A stretch of DNA of 64,000 bases from Rheinheimera pacifica. GTDB lineage: Bacteria; Pseudomonadota; Gammaproteobacteria; Enterobacterales; Alteromonadaceae. Position numbers and translations under genes: made by a program. Position 1 is the stretch's first letter. Each line of letters opens with the position of its first letter. Location of the stretch: positions 62,001 to 126,000 of the forward strand of contig NZ_FNXF01000006.1 in assembly GCF_900108485.1 (NCBI RefSeq), read 5' to 3'. Under the pieces are notes generated by a model. That model worked only from the letters and a program-made list of their open reading frames with translations, did not search any database and had not been told where the DNA came from. Shown piece after piece: positions 35,345 to 44,976 of the stretch.

Positions 35345-36676
35345 ATGAGTGCACGCGGTGAGTTTTCATCGAGGATCGGCTTTGTTCTGGCTGCATCAGG
35401 ATCTGCCGTTGGGCTTGGCAATATATGGGGCTTTCCTTCTCAGGTTGCCAGTAATGGCGGTGCTGCTTTTGTATTGATGTATCTGATCCTGGCTTTTTTA
35501 CTGGCCTATCCGGTGCTGATGGCCGAGTTATTGATTGGCCGTGCAACCAAGTCTAATGTAGTTGATGCGCTGGGGCAGATATCCAAAGGCCGCTCGGGCC
35601 GTTTTGCCGGTATCTGCGGGCTGATTACCGTTTCATTGATCCTGGCTTTTTATGGCATAGTCGGTGGTTGGATGCTGGCTCATACGCTGGAAGCCCTTGC
35701 TAGTCTGGTGGGCTTTAATGATCTGGCGGATTGGCTTATTTCGTTTTCGTTAAGCCGCAATATCATTTTTTGCGCACTGTTTATGTTGCTTACCGTTGGT
35801 ATTGTCAGTGGTGGCGTTGTTAATGGTATCGAGCGCTGGTCGGTCAGATTAATGCCAACGCTATTTGTCATTATGTTGTTGCTGTTTGGCTATGTCATGA
35901 CTCAGCAAGGTGCAATGGAAGGGTTGAGAGTTTATCTTTTACCTGATTTTGCAGAAGCACTGAACCCTGATTTACTGATTAGTGCCATGGGGCAGGCTTT
36001 TTTCTCCATGTCACTTGGGGTCGGCACTATGCTGATTTATGGCTCTTATGTGAGCCCAAAGGAAAACCTGCCCAGACTAGGTGCCGCGGTATCTTTAGTT
36101 GATATTGGTGTGGCAGTGTTAGCTGGCTTGCTGATTATTCCTGCAATGTATGTTGCTTTACACAACGGCGTGCAGATTTTCGGTGAAAGTGGCCAGCTAT
36201 TAGCCGAAGATACGCTTATCTTTACTGTGTTGCCTTCATTATTTAGCACCATGGGCATGGTAGGGTTGCTGGTTGCACTGGCTTTTTTCCTGCTGATGTC
36301 TATTGCTGCGCTGACTTCATCTATCTCAATGCTGGAAGTTCCGGTGTCATATATGGTGGAGCACCGTAAAATTGCCAGGCAAAAGGCCGTTTGGTTAGTG
36401 GCTGCCGTCATTCTTACTGCCAGCCTTGTTATTATTTTCAACTTTGACAGTTTGTTTGGCTTTGTTATTACATTAACTACCCGTTACAGTCAGCCTTTAC
36501 TTGGGTTGATGCTGTGTATCTTTGCCGGTTGGGTCTGGAAGCGCAATGCCATTTTGCAGGAACTGAAAAAAGGTGATGTACAGGCCGAGTACAGCTGGTT
36601 CTGGCGGATATGGCCATGGTACGTTAAGTTTGTCTGCCCACTGATTATAGCCGTCATGTTCTATCGGTCTTTGTAA
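35345..36676 (+). CDS. Sodium-dependent transporter, NSS/SNF family
   Basis: 443 residues, 11 or 12 predicted membrane helices. The N-terminal SSRIGFVLAASGSAVGLGNIWGFP is the hallmark of neurotransmitter:sodium symporters (TM1, with the unwound Na+ and substrate site), followed by NGGAAFVLMYL. The substrate is probably an amino acid, but it cannot be read from the sequence. RBS AAAGG. It is followed by its own terminator, then an Na+/H+ antiporter gene, which may help to clear imported sodium. Confidence 0.88.
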   Translation: MSARGEFSSRIGFVLAASGSAVGLGNIWGFPSQVASNGGAAFVLMYLILAFLLAYPVLMAELLIGRATKSNVVDALGQISKGRSGRFAGICGLITVSLILAFYGIVGGWMLAHTLEALASLVGFNDLADWLISFSLSRNIIFCALFMLLTVGIVSGGVVNGIERWSVRLMPTLFVIMLLLFGYVMTQQGAMEGLRVYLLPDFAEALNPDLLISAMGQAFFSMSLGVGTMLIYGSYVSPKENLPRLGAAVSLVDIGVAVLAGLLIIPAMYVALHNGVQIFGESGQLLAEDTLIFTVLPSLFSTMGMVGLLVALAFFLLMSIAALTSSISMLEVPVSYMVEHRKIARQKAVWLVAAVILTASLVIIFNFDSLFGFVITLTTRYSQPLLGLMLCIFAGWVWKRNAILQELKKGDVQAEYSWFWRIWPWYVKFVCPLIIAVMFYRSL

Positions 36677-36705
36677 GCAGTAGCAAATATAAGCATAACA
36701 ATAAT

Positions 36706-36734
36706 AAAGGTGTCAGGCGCTGCAGGCGCCTTTT
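36706..36734 (+). terminator. Probable terminator after the NSS transporter
   Basis: Inverted repeat AGGCGC / GCGCCT with a 5-nt loop followed by TTTT, within the 79-bp gap before the NhaC gene. The short stem makes it moderate. Confidence 0.5.
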
Positions 36735-36755
36735 ACCAATCGGAGTAAAAAATAC

Positions 36756-38222
36756 ATGACTGAAAAACAACCCAGCTTTCTCGATGCTGCCATTCCTCTG
36801 GTCGTGCTGATAGTGTTGCTATCTGCCTCGGTATATCTATTTGCTGATAACTCATCTTACGGGCCCAATCAGATAGCCTTATTTATGGCAACGGCCGTAG
36901 CGGTTGTTATAGGTCTTAAAAATGGTTATCGCTGGTCAGTGATGGAAAAAGCCATGGTGAAGGGTATTTCACTGTCTTTGGGGGCGGTGCTGATCCTGTT
37001 GTCGGTGGGGGCATTAATTGGCACCTGGATGTTGTCTGGCACGGTACCTACGCTTATTTATTATGGTTTACAAATTTTAAGCCCAAGCTGGTTTTATGCT
37101 GCAAGCTGTTTGTTATGCGGTATTGTCGCAATGAGTATTGGTAGTTCCTGGACTACCGCAGCAACAATAGGTGTTGCCTTAATTGGCGTTGCCGGAGGCC
37201 TTGGGCTGTCACCGGCGATTACTGCCGGTGCCATAGTGTCGGGCGCGTATTTTGGTGATAAATTATCGCCGCTGAGTGAAACAACCAACCTGGCACCCGC
37301 TGTTGCCGGTGCAGATTTATTTGATCACATCAGACATATGCTCTGGACAACCATTCCCAGTTTTATACTGGCGTTACTGTTGTTTACGATTATTGGGTTT
37401 AATTCTGATGTCAGCTCTGATATCGCACGGATCGATCAAATAAGCGATGTGTTACAGCAGAACTTTTCTATCAGTGTTGTATCGCTGGTGCCGTTGTTTG
37501 TTCTGTTAGCTATGGCGATAAAGAAGGTGCCGGCCTTCCCAACGGTATTTATCGGCGCTCTGCTGGGCGCGGTGTGGGCGGTATTTTTTCAGTCTGAGTT
37601 ATTAAGCCGGCTTGTGGAGCAGGATATACCGGCAGCGGTAGGCATTACCAAATTGCTTTGGTATACCCTGCATGCTGGTTTTAGTATTGATACCGGCAAT
37701 GACAGCCTGAATGATTTACTCAGCGGTGGCGGTATGTCCAGTATGCTGAACACCGTCTGGTTGGTTTTCAGTGCCATGATGTTTGGGGCTACCATCGAGA
37801 AAATAGGCCTGTTGCGTAAATTTGTTACGTCAATTTTATTTTTTGCCCGCAGCACTGGCTCGTTAATTACCAGTACTATTGCTACCTGCTTCGTTACAAA
37901 TGTTCTGACAGCCGATCAGTATATGTCTATTGTTATGCCTGGCCGGATGTTTAAAGAGGAATACGAACGCCGGGGCCTGGCGCCGGTGAATTTGTCCCGT
38001 ACCCTGGAAGATGGCGGTACCATTACCAGCCCGCTGATACCATGGAATACCTGTGGTGCCTACATGCACAGTGTGCTTCAGGTTAGCCCGCTGGACTATG
38101 CATTCTATGCATTCTTTAACCTGATCAATCCACTGTTAGCTATTATTTATGCCTATTGCGGTATTAAAATACTGCGCCTGACCCCTCCTGATTCAGTCAG
38201 GCCACAAACTGCTAAAGTGTAG
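36756..38222 (+). CDS. nhaC: Na+/H+ antiporter, NhaC family
   Basis: 488 residues with about 11-12 transmembrane helices. Characteristic NhaC stretches are IGSSWTTAATIGVALIGVA, GAYFGDKLSPLSETTNLAP and LEDGGTITSPLIPWNTCGAYM. Exchanges cytoplasmic Na+ for external H+, although some family members exchange malate or lactate instead. Preceded by GGAG. Terminated by a strong hairpin directly after the stop. Confidence 0.88.
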   Translation: MTEKQPSFLDAAIPLVVLIVLLSASVYLFADNSSYGPNQIALFMATAVAVVIGLKNGYRWSVMEKAMVKGISLSLGAVLILLSVGALIGTWMLSGTVPTLIYYGLQILSPSWFYAASCLLCGIVAMSIGSSWTTAATIGVALIGVAGGLGLSPAITAGAIVSGAYFGDKLSPLSETTNLAPAVAGADLFDHIRHMLWTTIPSFILALLLFTIIGFNSDVSSDIARIDQISDVLQQNFSISVVSLVPLFVLLAMAIKKVPAFPTVFIGALLGAVWAVFFQSELLSRLVEQDIPAAVGITKLLWYTLHAGFSIDTGNDSLNDLLSGGGMSSMLNTVWLVFSAMMFGATIEKIGLLRKFVTSILFFARSTGSLITSTIATCFVTNVLTADQYMSIVMPGRMFKEEYERRGLAPVNLSRTLEDGGTITSPLIPWNTCGAYMHSVLQVSPLDYAFYAFFNLINPLLAIIYAYCGIKILRLTPPDSVRPQTAKV

Positions 38223-38227
38223 CCGGA

Positions 38228-38254
38228 AAAAAGCCTGAGTTGTTCAGGCTTTTT
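38228..38254 (+). terminator. Terminator after nhaC
   Basis: A perfect 11-bp stem (AAAAAGCCTGA / TCAGGCTTTTT) with a 5-nt loop, 5 bp past the stop. Confidence 0.9.
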
Positions 38255-38302
38255 CGTCATTATACTTAGCTGTATCGTTGTTTATTTTACCGGAAGCCTG
38301 CT

Positions 38303-40888
38303 ATGTCTGAGAATAGTTTACCGCGCACGGCCAAGCGCCTTACAGATTACACTGCACCTGCTTTTAGCATTAGTCACGTTGATTTGTGTTTTGAACTGGA
38401 CGCAGAGGCAACACGTGTCACCTCTGTACTGCAAATTAAACGCAACCGGGCTGATGTACCGCTAAAACTGGACGGGCAGCAACTGACATTAATTAGCATA
38501 GCGCTTGATGGCCAATTGCTGGACACAACAGATTACCAGCTTGATGCAGACAGCCTGACAGTATTTACTGTTGCGCAGCAGTGCGAACTGACGATCATTT
38601 GTGATATTGCACCGCAGCACAATACCGCACTTGAGGGCCTGTATATGGCCGGCAACACTTACTGCACTCAGTGTGAGGCAGAAGGCTTTCGTCGTATCAG
38701 TTATTTTCCAGACCGGCCAGATGTACTGGCAGAATACAAGGTCACCATTAAAGCCGATGCTGAGCGTTACCCTTATTTATTATCGAATGGTAATAAGGTA
38801 TCTGAGCATATTGACAGCGATGGCCGCAGAGTAGTGCAGTGGCATGATCCTTTTCCTAAGCCTAGTTATTTGTTTGCTCTGGTTGCCGGAGATTTTGATG
38901 TTCTGACAGATAAGTTTATTACCCAATCTGGCCGTGAGGTGAGTTTGCAGTTGTTTGTTGATAAAGGAGCAATAACCAAAGGCAGTTTTGCACTGGAGTC
39001 GTTAAAACGCGCCATGCAATGGGATGAACAGCGTTACGGCCTGGAATATGATCTGGATATTTACATGGTAGTCGCGGTGGACTTCTTTAACATGGGCGCC
39101 ATGGAAAACAAAGGCCTGAACATTTTTAACAGTAAATATGTTTTGGCCGATGCTGCCAGTGCAACTGATCGCGATTACTTTAATATTGAGTCAATTATTG
39201 GCCATGAATATTTTCACAACTGGACAGGCAACCGTGTTACCTGCCGTGATTGGTTTCAGCTTAGCCTGAAAGAAGGTTTAACTGTTTTTCGCGATCAGGA
39301 ATTCAGTGCTGATATGGGCTCTGCCACGTTGTGCCGCATAGATGCAGTTAAGCTGATACGCACCGCCCAGTTTGCTGAGGATGCCAGCCCGATGGCACAT
39401 CCGATCAGGCCAGAGCAAGTGCTGGAGATGAACAACTTCTACACTGTTACTGTGTATGACAAAGGTGCCGAAGTGATCCGCATGCTGCAAACCCTGCTGG
39501 GGCGCGATACCTTTGCCAAAGGCCTCAAGCTGTACCTTCAACGGCATGATGGCCAGGCAGCAACCTGTGATGATTTTTTACAGGCAATGCAAGATGTTGC
39601 AGCGCAGGATTTATCACAATTCCGTTTATGGTACAGCCAGTCTGGTACGCCATTGCTAACTGCCGCGCAGCGCTATGACGCAACACGCTCACAGCTGATA
39701 TTGTCACTTGCGCAGCAAACACCCCCTACAGCTGATCAGGCAGAAAAACAACCACTGCTGATACCGGTGCAAATTGAATTACTGTTTAACACCCAGGCTT
39801 CACAGCGACATTTATTGTTGCTAAACGAAAGTGAACAGCAGTATCTGTTTGAGGGAATAACAGAAGCACCAGTGGTAGTGTGGCTGGAACATTTTTCCGC
39901 GCCGGTGAAACTGGCCGCACAGTACAGTGATGATGACTTATTGTTGATTGCCCGCCAGGCAACTGACGGCGTTGCGCGCTGGGATGCAATGCAACAGTTC
40001 TGGAGCCGCAAGATAGCGCAGCAAGTCACATCAAACGCCAGTGAAGTTGCACTGCCTGCAGCGCTATTTAAACTGCTGCAGCACTGGCTGGAACAGCCCG
40101 GCACAGATATGGCTATGACAGCAGAATTACTGACACTACCTGATTTTGATACGCTGGCTGAGCAATATCAGCTGATTCCGGTAGATAAACTACTAAGCAG
40201 TATTAGCCGGTTTAAGCAGCTATTGGCTGAACAACTGGCCAGGCCGTTAAGTAGCTGTTATAACGCACTGAAAACCGGGCCCTATCAATATCAGGACAAT
40301 GACGTTGGCCTGCGAAAATTGCGCGCAGTCTGCCTGAATTATCTGGCGCAACTCAATGACAACCAGCCATTACTGCATACGCACTATGTAAACTCAGACA
40401 ACATGACCGATACTATGGCGGCTTTGGCAGCTGCCCAGCAGTCAAAAGCCGCAGTGTTTAATGAGTTGATTGCTGACTTTGCCAGTCGCTGGCAGCATGA
40501 TGCCTTAGTAATGGACAAGTGCTTTGCACTGGTGGCATCGCAGCCTGGTGAACAAGTGTTTGAAGCGATAGACACCATGCTGACTCATCCGTTATTTAGC
40601 TGGAAAAACCCTAACCGGGTACGGGCATTATTTTCAGCCTTCAGTTTACGCAATCCGCAGCAGTTTCATCGTATTGATGGCAAAGGATATCAACTACTGG
40701 CCGATACCGTATTGCGGCTCGATCCGCTTAATCCGCAGGTAGCAGCACGGCTGGTAACGCCGTTATTAAGCTGGCGGCGGTTTGACGACGAACGTCAGCA
40801 ACGTATGCGTGCTGCATTGCAGCAGATCGCAGGGCAAAGCAGTATTAGCAATGATTTGTATGAAAAGGTTAACCGAAGTCTGGATTGA
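38303..40888 (+). CDS. pepN: Aminopeptidase N (M1 metallopeptidase)
   Basis: Zinc aminopeptidase removing N-terminal residues from peptides in the cytoplasm. 861 residues (E. coli PepN 870). The substrate N-terminus-binding motif GAMENKGLNIFNS is followed by the zinc site HEYFHNWTGNRV (His301, Glu302, His305) and Glu324 in SLKEGLTVFRDQEF. The C-terminal helical domains are more divergent, as usual. The stop overlaps the ATG of the DUF2835 gene (TGATG). Confidence 0.95.
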   Translation: MSENSLPRTAKRLTDYTAPAFSISHVDLCFELDAEATRVTSVLQIKRNRADVPLKLDGQQLTLISIALDGQLLDTTDYQLDADSLTVFTVAQQCELTIICDIAPQHNTALEGLYMAGNTYCTQCEAEGFRRISYFPDRPDVLAEYKVTIKADAERYPYLLSNGNKVSEHIDSDGRRVVQWHDPFPKPSYLFALVAGDFDVLTDKFITQSGREVSLQLFVDKGAITKGSFALESLKRAMQWDEQRYGLEYDLDIYMVVAVDFFNMGAMENKGLNIFNSKYVLADAASATDRDYFNIESIIGHEYFHNWTGNRVTCRDWFQLSLKEGLTVFRDQEFSADMGSATLCRIDAVKLIRTAQFAEDASPMAHPIRPEQVLEMNNFYTVTVYDKGAEVIRMLQTLLGRDTFAKGLKLYLQRHDGQAATCDDFLQAMQDVAAQDLSQFRLWYSQSGTPLLTAAQRYDATRSQLILSLAQQTPPTADQAEKQPLLIPVQIELLFNTQASQRHLLLLNESEQQYLFEGITEAPVVVWLEHFSAPVKLAAQYSDDDLLLIARQATDGVARWDAMQQFWSRKIAQQVTSNASEVALPAALFKLLQHWLEQPGTDMAMTAELLTLPDFDTLAEQYQLIPVDKLLSSISRFKQLLAEQLARPLSSCYNALKTGPYQYQDNDVGLRKLRAVCLNYLAQLNDNQPLLHTHYVNSDNMTDTMAALAAAQQSKAAVFNELIADFASRWQHDALVMDKCFALVASQPGEQVFEAIDTMLTHPLFSWKNPNRVRALFSAFSLRNPQQFHRIDGKGYQLLADTVLRLDPLNPQVAARLVTPLLSWRRFDDERQQRMRAALQQIAGQSSISNDLYEKVNRSLD

Positions 40889-41109
40889 TGCGCAGATATT
40901 TTTTTAATGCCAGCCTCAGTGCTGAACAGTGCTATGGTTATTATCGCGGAGATATAAAATACGTGGTAGTGACTGCAGATAATGGCGAGCGGATTCAATT
41001 GCAGTTTAGGCATTTCCAGCGTTATGTCGACATAAATGGTTTGCGCGGGCGTTTTCGTTTAACGCTGGCAGATAACGCTAGTTTTGTCGCGTTAGAAAAA
41101 ATTAATTAG
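40888..41109 (+). CDS. DUF2835 family small protein
   Basis: 73 residues starting at the ATG that overlaps the pepN stop. The pattern YYRGDIKYVVVTADNGERIQLQFRHFQRYVD, then GLRGRFRLTL, is that of DUF2835 proteins, which are commonly linked to pepN in Alteromonadales. A compact beta-rich protein with no signal or membrane segment. Function unknown. Confidence 0.8.
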   Translation: MRRYFFNASLSAEQCYGYYRGDIKYVVVTADNGERIQLQFRHFQRYVDINGLRGRFRLTLADNASFVALEKIN

Positions 41110-41427
41110 AGTATGTACTTTAAACGGTGAATTAAAACAATAGCTTGCAGTTACTGCTGGTTTGACCTTTAATTTCATTAGCTTATAGCTGCTTATTGGG
41201 TGCGGTGCAAAAAAGGTTAAACCAGAGCGTGGTAAAAAAGCCCAAAACATAACCGTTTTTGAAAAAAACTGAATAAAAATCAACAGATTTACGTAACAGC
41301 AAGCCTTGCTTGCAGCTTGAAATGATGTAATTATTTTAATGAAGTAAGCTGAGCTCTGATCAGTTGGCTTGATAATATAACTAAAAAGACACTTATAAAA
41401 ACCTGCGGGACAGGGGGAGATAACGAG
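41110..41427. other. Intergenic region upstream of the DUF1302 cluster
   Basis: 318 bp, AT-rich, with no ORF of note. It holds a small palindrome GCAAGCCTTGCTTGC (41300-41314), AT-rich candidate -10 elements (such as GATAATATAA near 41370) and the GGGGGAG ribosome-binding site of the next gene. Promoter activity for the cluster is likely, but I cannot assign -35 and -10 boxes with confidence. Confidence 0.5.
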
Positions 41428-43518
41428 ATGAATAAAAGGTCAATAACCTTTGCTAAGAATCCCTTAGCCTTAGGTGTTGCATCAGCGCTGTTTGCCTTGT
41501 CAATGGCACCGGTGCATGCAGCATCCTGGAGTTTGGGTGACGTAAATATTACTTTCGATTCTACATTTTCATACGGCGGCAGCTGGCGTGCCGAAGACAG
41601 AAATTGGGATACTATCAGTAAAGTTAATCACCCCCGTTTCGATTGGGACGGTTACAATGCCGCAACGAATAATATTTATTTGCCCTCGCAAATCTGGCAG
41701 GAGCCGGGGGCTTATTCAAGTAATGGCGACGCCGGTAATCTGAACTACGACAAAGGCGATATGTTCAGCAGTCTGTTTAAAGGTTTGCATGAGCTGTCTA
41801 TTACTAAAGACAATATCGGTTTGTTTACCCGCTTTATGTATTTTTACGACTTCGCGTTGATGGATAAAGACGGCGCCTATACCAACCCCGTATCGGGTCA
41901 GAAAGTTGATCCTTGTGCTGACAAAGATGCCCGTGATTTAACCTGCCGTGATGTCCGCTTACTGGATGCCTACGTATACGGTAATTTCAGTTTTAACAAC
42001 GGTATGAACCCGGTTACCGTTAAAGTGGGGCAACAGGTGTTAAGCTGGGGTGAAAGCACCCTTATCCAGCATGGTATCAATATTACGCCTATTGATGTTG
42101 GCGTGGCGCGTGCGCCAGGGGCTGAGTTAAAAGAGGCTTATATTCCGGTTGGTATGGCAACCATCAGCATCGGTTTAACTGATAATCTGTCAACCGAGTT
42201 GTTTTATCAGTACCAGTGGGTAAACAGCTATCTGCCGGTGCCTGGCACTTATTTTTCTACCAATGATTTTGCCGGTGAAGGTGGTTATTTACAAAACGTG
42301 CAGTTAGGTTTTGCCGGTAACCCGGATATTGACCTTGCTCATGTGCTGGCCAATCTGAATGCGTTGGGCTCTGCCGTTGGCAGTGGGGCACTCAGCCCTG
42401 CACAGGCCGGCCAGGCTTATTTAGCTTACCCAACTAAAGTAACATTGCGCCCTTACGGCAGTGCCGGTGAAGTAGAGCCTAAAGACGGTGGCGAGTACGG
42501 TATTAAGTTCGAGTATTTCGCACCGAACCTGAATGACACTGAATTTGCTGTGTATTACATGAACTATCATAGCCGTGTACCGGTTATTTCTGGTATTGCC
42601 TCAGACTTTTCGCAAATTCCTGCAGATATCGGCCGCTTGGTGAATATGGCTGCAAATGGTGGTGTAACTAAAGACAATATTGCCAGCCTGGCGGCGTTCT
42701 CAAAAGCGCTGGTTGAGTATCCAGAGGATATTCAGCTGTATGGTTTTAGTTTTAACACTACCTTAGGTAATACCTCTGTTGCCGGTGAATTAGCTTATCG
42801 TCAGGATGAACCTTTACAAATTGACGACGTGGAAATTCTGTATGCCGGTATGCCAGAGCAACTTGCTAATGCGGGCTTACGCCCTGATTTAGCCGGTATT
42901 TCTCAAATTGGCCGCGATATTGGTGTTAAGGTGCAGCCTGGCCAGAAAGCTAACGGCTTTATCTTAAGAGACACTATCCAGGCTCAAATGACGTTTACGC
43001 ATTTATTTGGCCCGTCACTGGGCGCTGATAACTTGTCGATGCTGGCTGAGGTGGGCGGTATCCGCATTCAGGATATGCCGGATCAAAGCGTATTACGTTT
43101 GAATGGCCCGAATACTGATCGTAGTGGTGGACCATTGTTGGGCTGGGATGCCAATGGCAATCTGGTAAACAAAGATGGTTTACATACAGGTGTGTCAAAT
43201 GGGGCTGAAACAAACCCATTCCCAACAGCATCGGCCTGGGGTTACCGTTTATTGGCTAAAGCCGATTACAACAACGTGTTTGCCGGGGTAAACCTGTCAC
43301 AACGTGTTGTGTTTTCGCATGATGTTAACGGTATTACACCTGATCCGTTATTTTTGTTTGTCGAAGATCGTAAGTCGCTAGCGTATGCCATTAGCTTTGA
43401 CTATCTGAATAAATGGTCAGGCGAATTGTCTTACAACATGTTCTGGGGCGGTCAAGGCACAACAAATAACGTAGAAGACCGTGACTTTATCTCTTTTAAC
43501 ATTAAGTACTCTATTTAA
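41428..43518 (+). CDS. DUF1302 family outer-membrane protein
   Basis: 696 residues. A signal peptide (about 1-31, ending PVHAAS) is followed by a long beta-strand-rich protein that starts WSLGDVNITFDSTFSYGGSWR and ends in an aromatic-alternating strand FISFNIKYSI, as outer-membrane barrels do. Features of DUF1302 include VKVGQQVLSWGESTLI and FEYFAPNLNDTEFAVYYMNYHS. It is first of a four-gene cluster with DUF1329, YCF48 and an RND permease. Family function is unknown; related clusters are associated with lipid or steroid use in Pseudomonas, from memory. Confidence 0.85.
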   Translation: MNKRSITFAKNPLALGVASALFALSMAPVHAASWSLGDVNITFDSTFSYGGSWRAEDRNWDTISKVNHPRFDWDGYNAATNNIYLPSQIWQEPGAYSSNGDAGNLNYDKGDMFSSLFKGLHELSITKDNIGLFTRFMYFYDFALMDKDGAYTNPVSGQKVDPCADKDARDLTCRDVRLLDAYVYGNFSFNNGMNPVTVKVGQQVLSWGESTLIQHGINITPIDVGVARAPGAELKEAYIPVGMATISIGLTDNLSTELFYQYQWVNSYLPVPGTYFSTNDFAGEGGYLQNVQLGFAGNPDIDLAHVLANLNALGSAVGSGALSPAQAGQAYLAYPTKVTLRPYGSAGEVEPKDGGEYGIKFEYFAPNLNDTEFAVYYMNYHSRVPVISGIASDFSQIPADIGRLVNMAANGGVTKDNIASLAAFSKALVEYPEDIQLYGFSFNTTLGNTSVAGELAYRQDEPLQIDDVEILYAGMPEQLANAGLRPDLAGISQIGRDIGVKVQPGQKANGFILRDTIQAQMTFTHLFGPSLGADNLSMLAEVGGIRIQDMPDQSVLRLNGPNTDRSGGPLLGWDANGNLVNKDGLHTGVSNGAETNPFPTASAWGYRLLAKADYNNVFAGVNLSQRVVFSHDVNGITPDPLFLFVEDRKSLAYAISFDYLNKWSGELSYNMFWGGQGTTNNVEDRDFISFNIKYSI

Positions 43519-43534
43519 GGGACGAGCACTAATT

Positions 43535-44896
43535 ATGAAGAAACTCACCCTAATTTCGTCAGCCATAGCTCTGGTGTTAAGTTGCTCAGTTGCAGCAAAA
43601 ATTACTCCCGAGCAGGCCGCCAGACTGGGCAATGATTTAACACCGCTTGGAGCAGAGAAAGCGGGCAATGCCGACGGTTCTATCCCAGCATGGAATGGCG
43701 GTATTACTGCTGCCCCTGCCGGTTATACTGCAGGTATGCATCACCCCAATCCCTTTGCCGATGATAAGATCCTGCTCACCATCGACAAATCTAATCTGGA
43801 TCAGCATAAAAACCTGTTAAGCCCGGGCCAGATTAAACTGTTTGAAATTTATCCTGATACATACAAGATGAATATCTATCAAACACGCCGTACAGCATCC
43901 TATCCACAGTATGTTTATGATGCGACAAAAAATATTGCTACCAAAGCCGAGCTTATTGAAGGCGGTAACGGCATTATTAACGCTGCTATTGGTATTCCGT
44001 TTCCAATACCACAAAATGGCCTTGAAGCAGTATGGAACCACTTGCTGCGTTTTCGTGGTGTAGCGGCAAGCCGTAATGGTGGCCAGGCAGCACCTACAGC
44101 AGCAGGCGCTTATACGATTATCGGTTTTGATGAGCAGATAATGTTCAAGTATTCAGAACCTACCGCAACAGCTGAAGCTCTGACAGCCGAAAACATACTG
44201 TTCCGCTTTAAGCAGGGCGTAACGTCGCCGGCACGTTTGGCAGGTACTGCTTTGTTAGTGCATGAAACCATGGACCAGGTGAAAACACCACGCCAGGCCT
44301 GGACATATAACACCGGCCAACGTCGTGTGCGTCGTGCACCCAATGTTGCCTATGATGCACCGGGTACAGCGTCTGACGGTCTGCGTACCACAGATGATTT
44401 TGATATGTTTAACGGCTCGCCTGATCGTTACAACTGGACGTTGAAAGGCAAGCAGGAAATGTATATTGCCTATAACGACTACAAGCTACACAGCAATCAG
44501 GTGAAGTACGCTGATTTACTGATGCCCGGTCATATTAACCCGGAGTATATCCGCTGGGAAAAACACCGGGTGTGGGTAGTTGAAGCAGCATTAAAAGACA
44601 ATACCCGTCATGTCTATGGCAAACGTGTGTTTTATATTGACGAAGACAGCTGGCAAATCCATGTTGCGGATCTGTATGACAACCGCAACGAATTGTACCG
44701 TGTCGCGGTGGCTCATGGTCTGAACTACTATGAAGTGCCAACGCACTGGAGTACCTTAGAGGTATATCACGACCTTAACTCACGGCGTTATATTGCTCTG
44801 GGTCTGGATAACGAAGATAAAATGTATAATTTCTCCGTTAACCTGACAGATGCTGATTTCACGCCGGCAGCACTGCGTCGTGAAGGTACGCGTTAA
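43535..44896 (+). CDS. DUF1329 family periplasmic protein
   Basis: 453 residues from the ATG at 43535; the earlier in-frame start overlaps the previous gene. Signal peptide MKKLTLISSAIALVLSCSVAA. Typical DUF1329 beginnings are seen: LGNDLTPLGAEKAGNADGSIPAWNGG, then WNHLLRFRG, and late YDLKLHSNQ-like and EKHRVWVVEA stretches. The fold is probably related to outer-membrane lipoprotein-sorting proteins (LolA/LolB-like), which would fit lipid carriage through the periplasm. 16 bp after the DUF1302 gene. A terminator follows, yet the cluster continues. Confidence 0.85.
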   Translation: MKKLTLISSAIALVLSCSVAAKITPEQAARLGNDLTPLGAEKAGNADGSIPAWNGGITAAPAGYTAGMHHPNPFADDKILLTIDKSNLDQHKNLLSPGQIKLFEIYPDTYKMNIYQTRRTASYPQYVYDATKNIATKAELIEGGNGIINAAIGIPFPIPQNGLEAVWNHLLRFRGVAASRNGGQAAPTAAGAYTIIGFDEQIMFKYSEPTATAEALTAENILFRFKQGVTSPARLAGTALLVHETMDQVKTPRQAWTYNTGQRRVRRAPNVAYDAPGTASDGLRTTDDFDMFNGSPDRYNWTLKGKQEMYIAYNDYKLHSNQVKYADLLMPGHINPEYIRWEKHRVWVVEAALKDNTRHVYGKRVFYIDEDSWQIHVADLYDNRNELYRVAVAHGLNYYEVPTHWSTLEVYHDLNSRRYIALGLDNEDKMYNFSVNLTDADFTPAALRREGTR

Positions 44897-44915
44897 GTAA
44901 AGTTTAAATCCGGTT

Positions 44916-44944
44916 ACGGTTGGCTTAGTGCCAACCGTTTTTAT
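44916..44944 (+). terminator. Hairpin terminator (possibly partial) between DUF1329 and YCF48 genes
   Basis: A 9-bp stem (ACGGTTGGC / GCCAACCGT), 5-nt loop and a T run. It may attenuate expression of the YCF48 and RND genes relative to the abundant envelope proteins upstream. Confidence 0.75.
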
Positions 44945-44976
44945 TTAGAAAGTTTAATAGAGTAAATGCTCAGATT

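Noticed and set aside
41300-41314. GCAAGCCTTGCTTGC palindrome as a regulator operator
   Set aside because: Perfect arms but short; no known motif recognised and no second copy, so it is not annotated separately.
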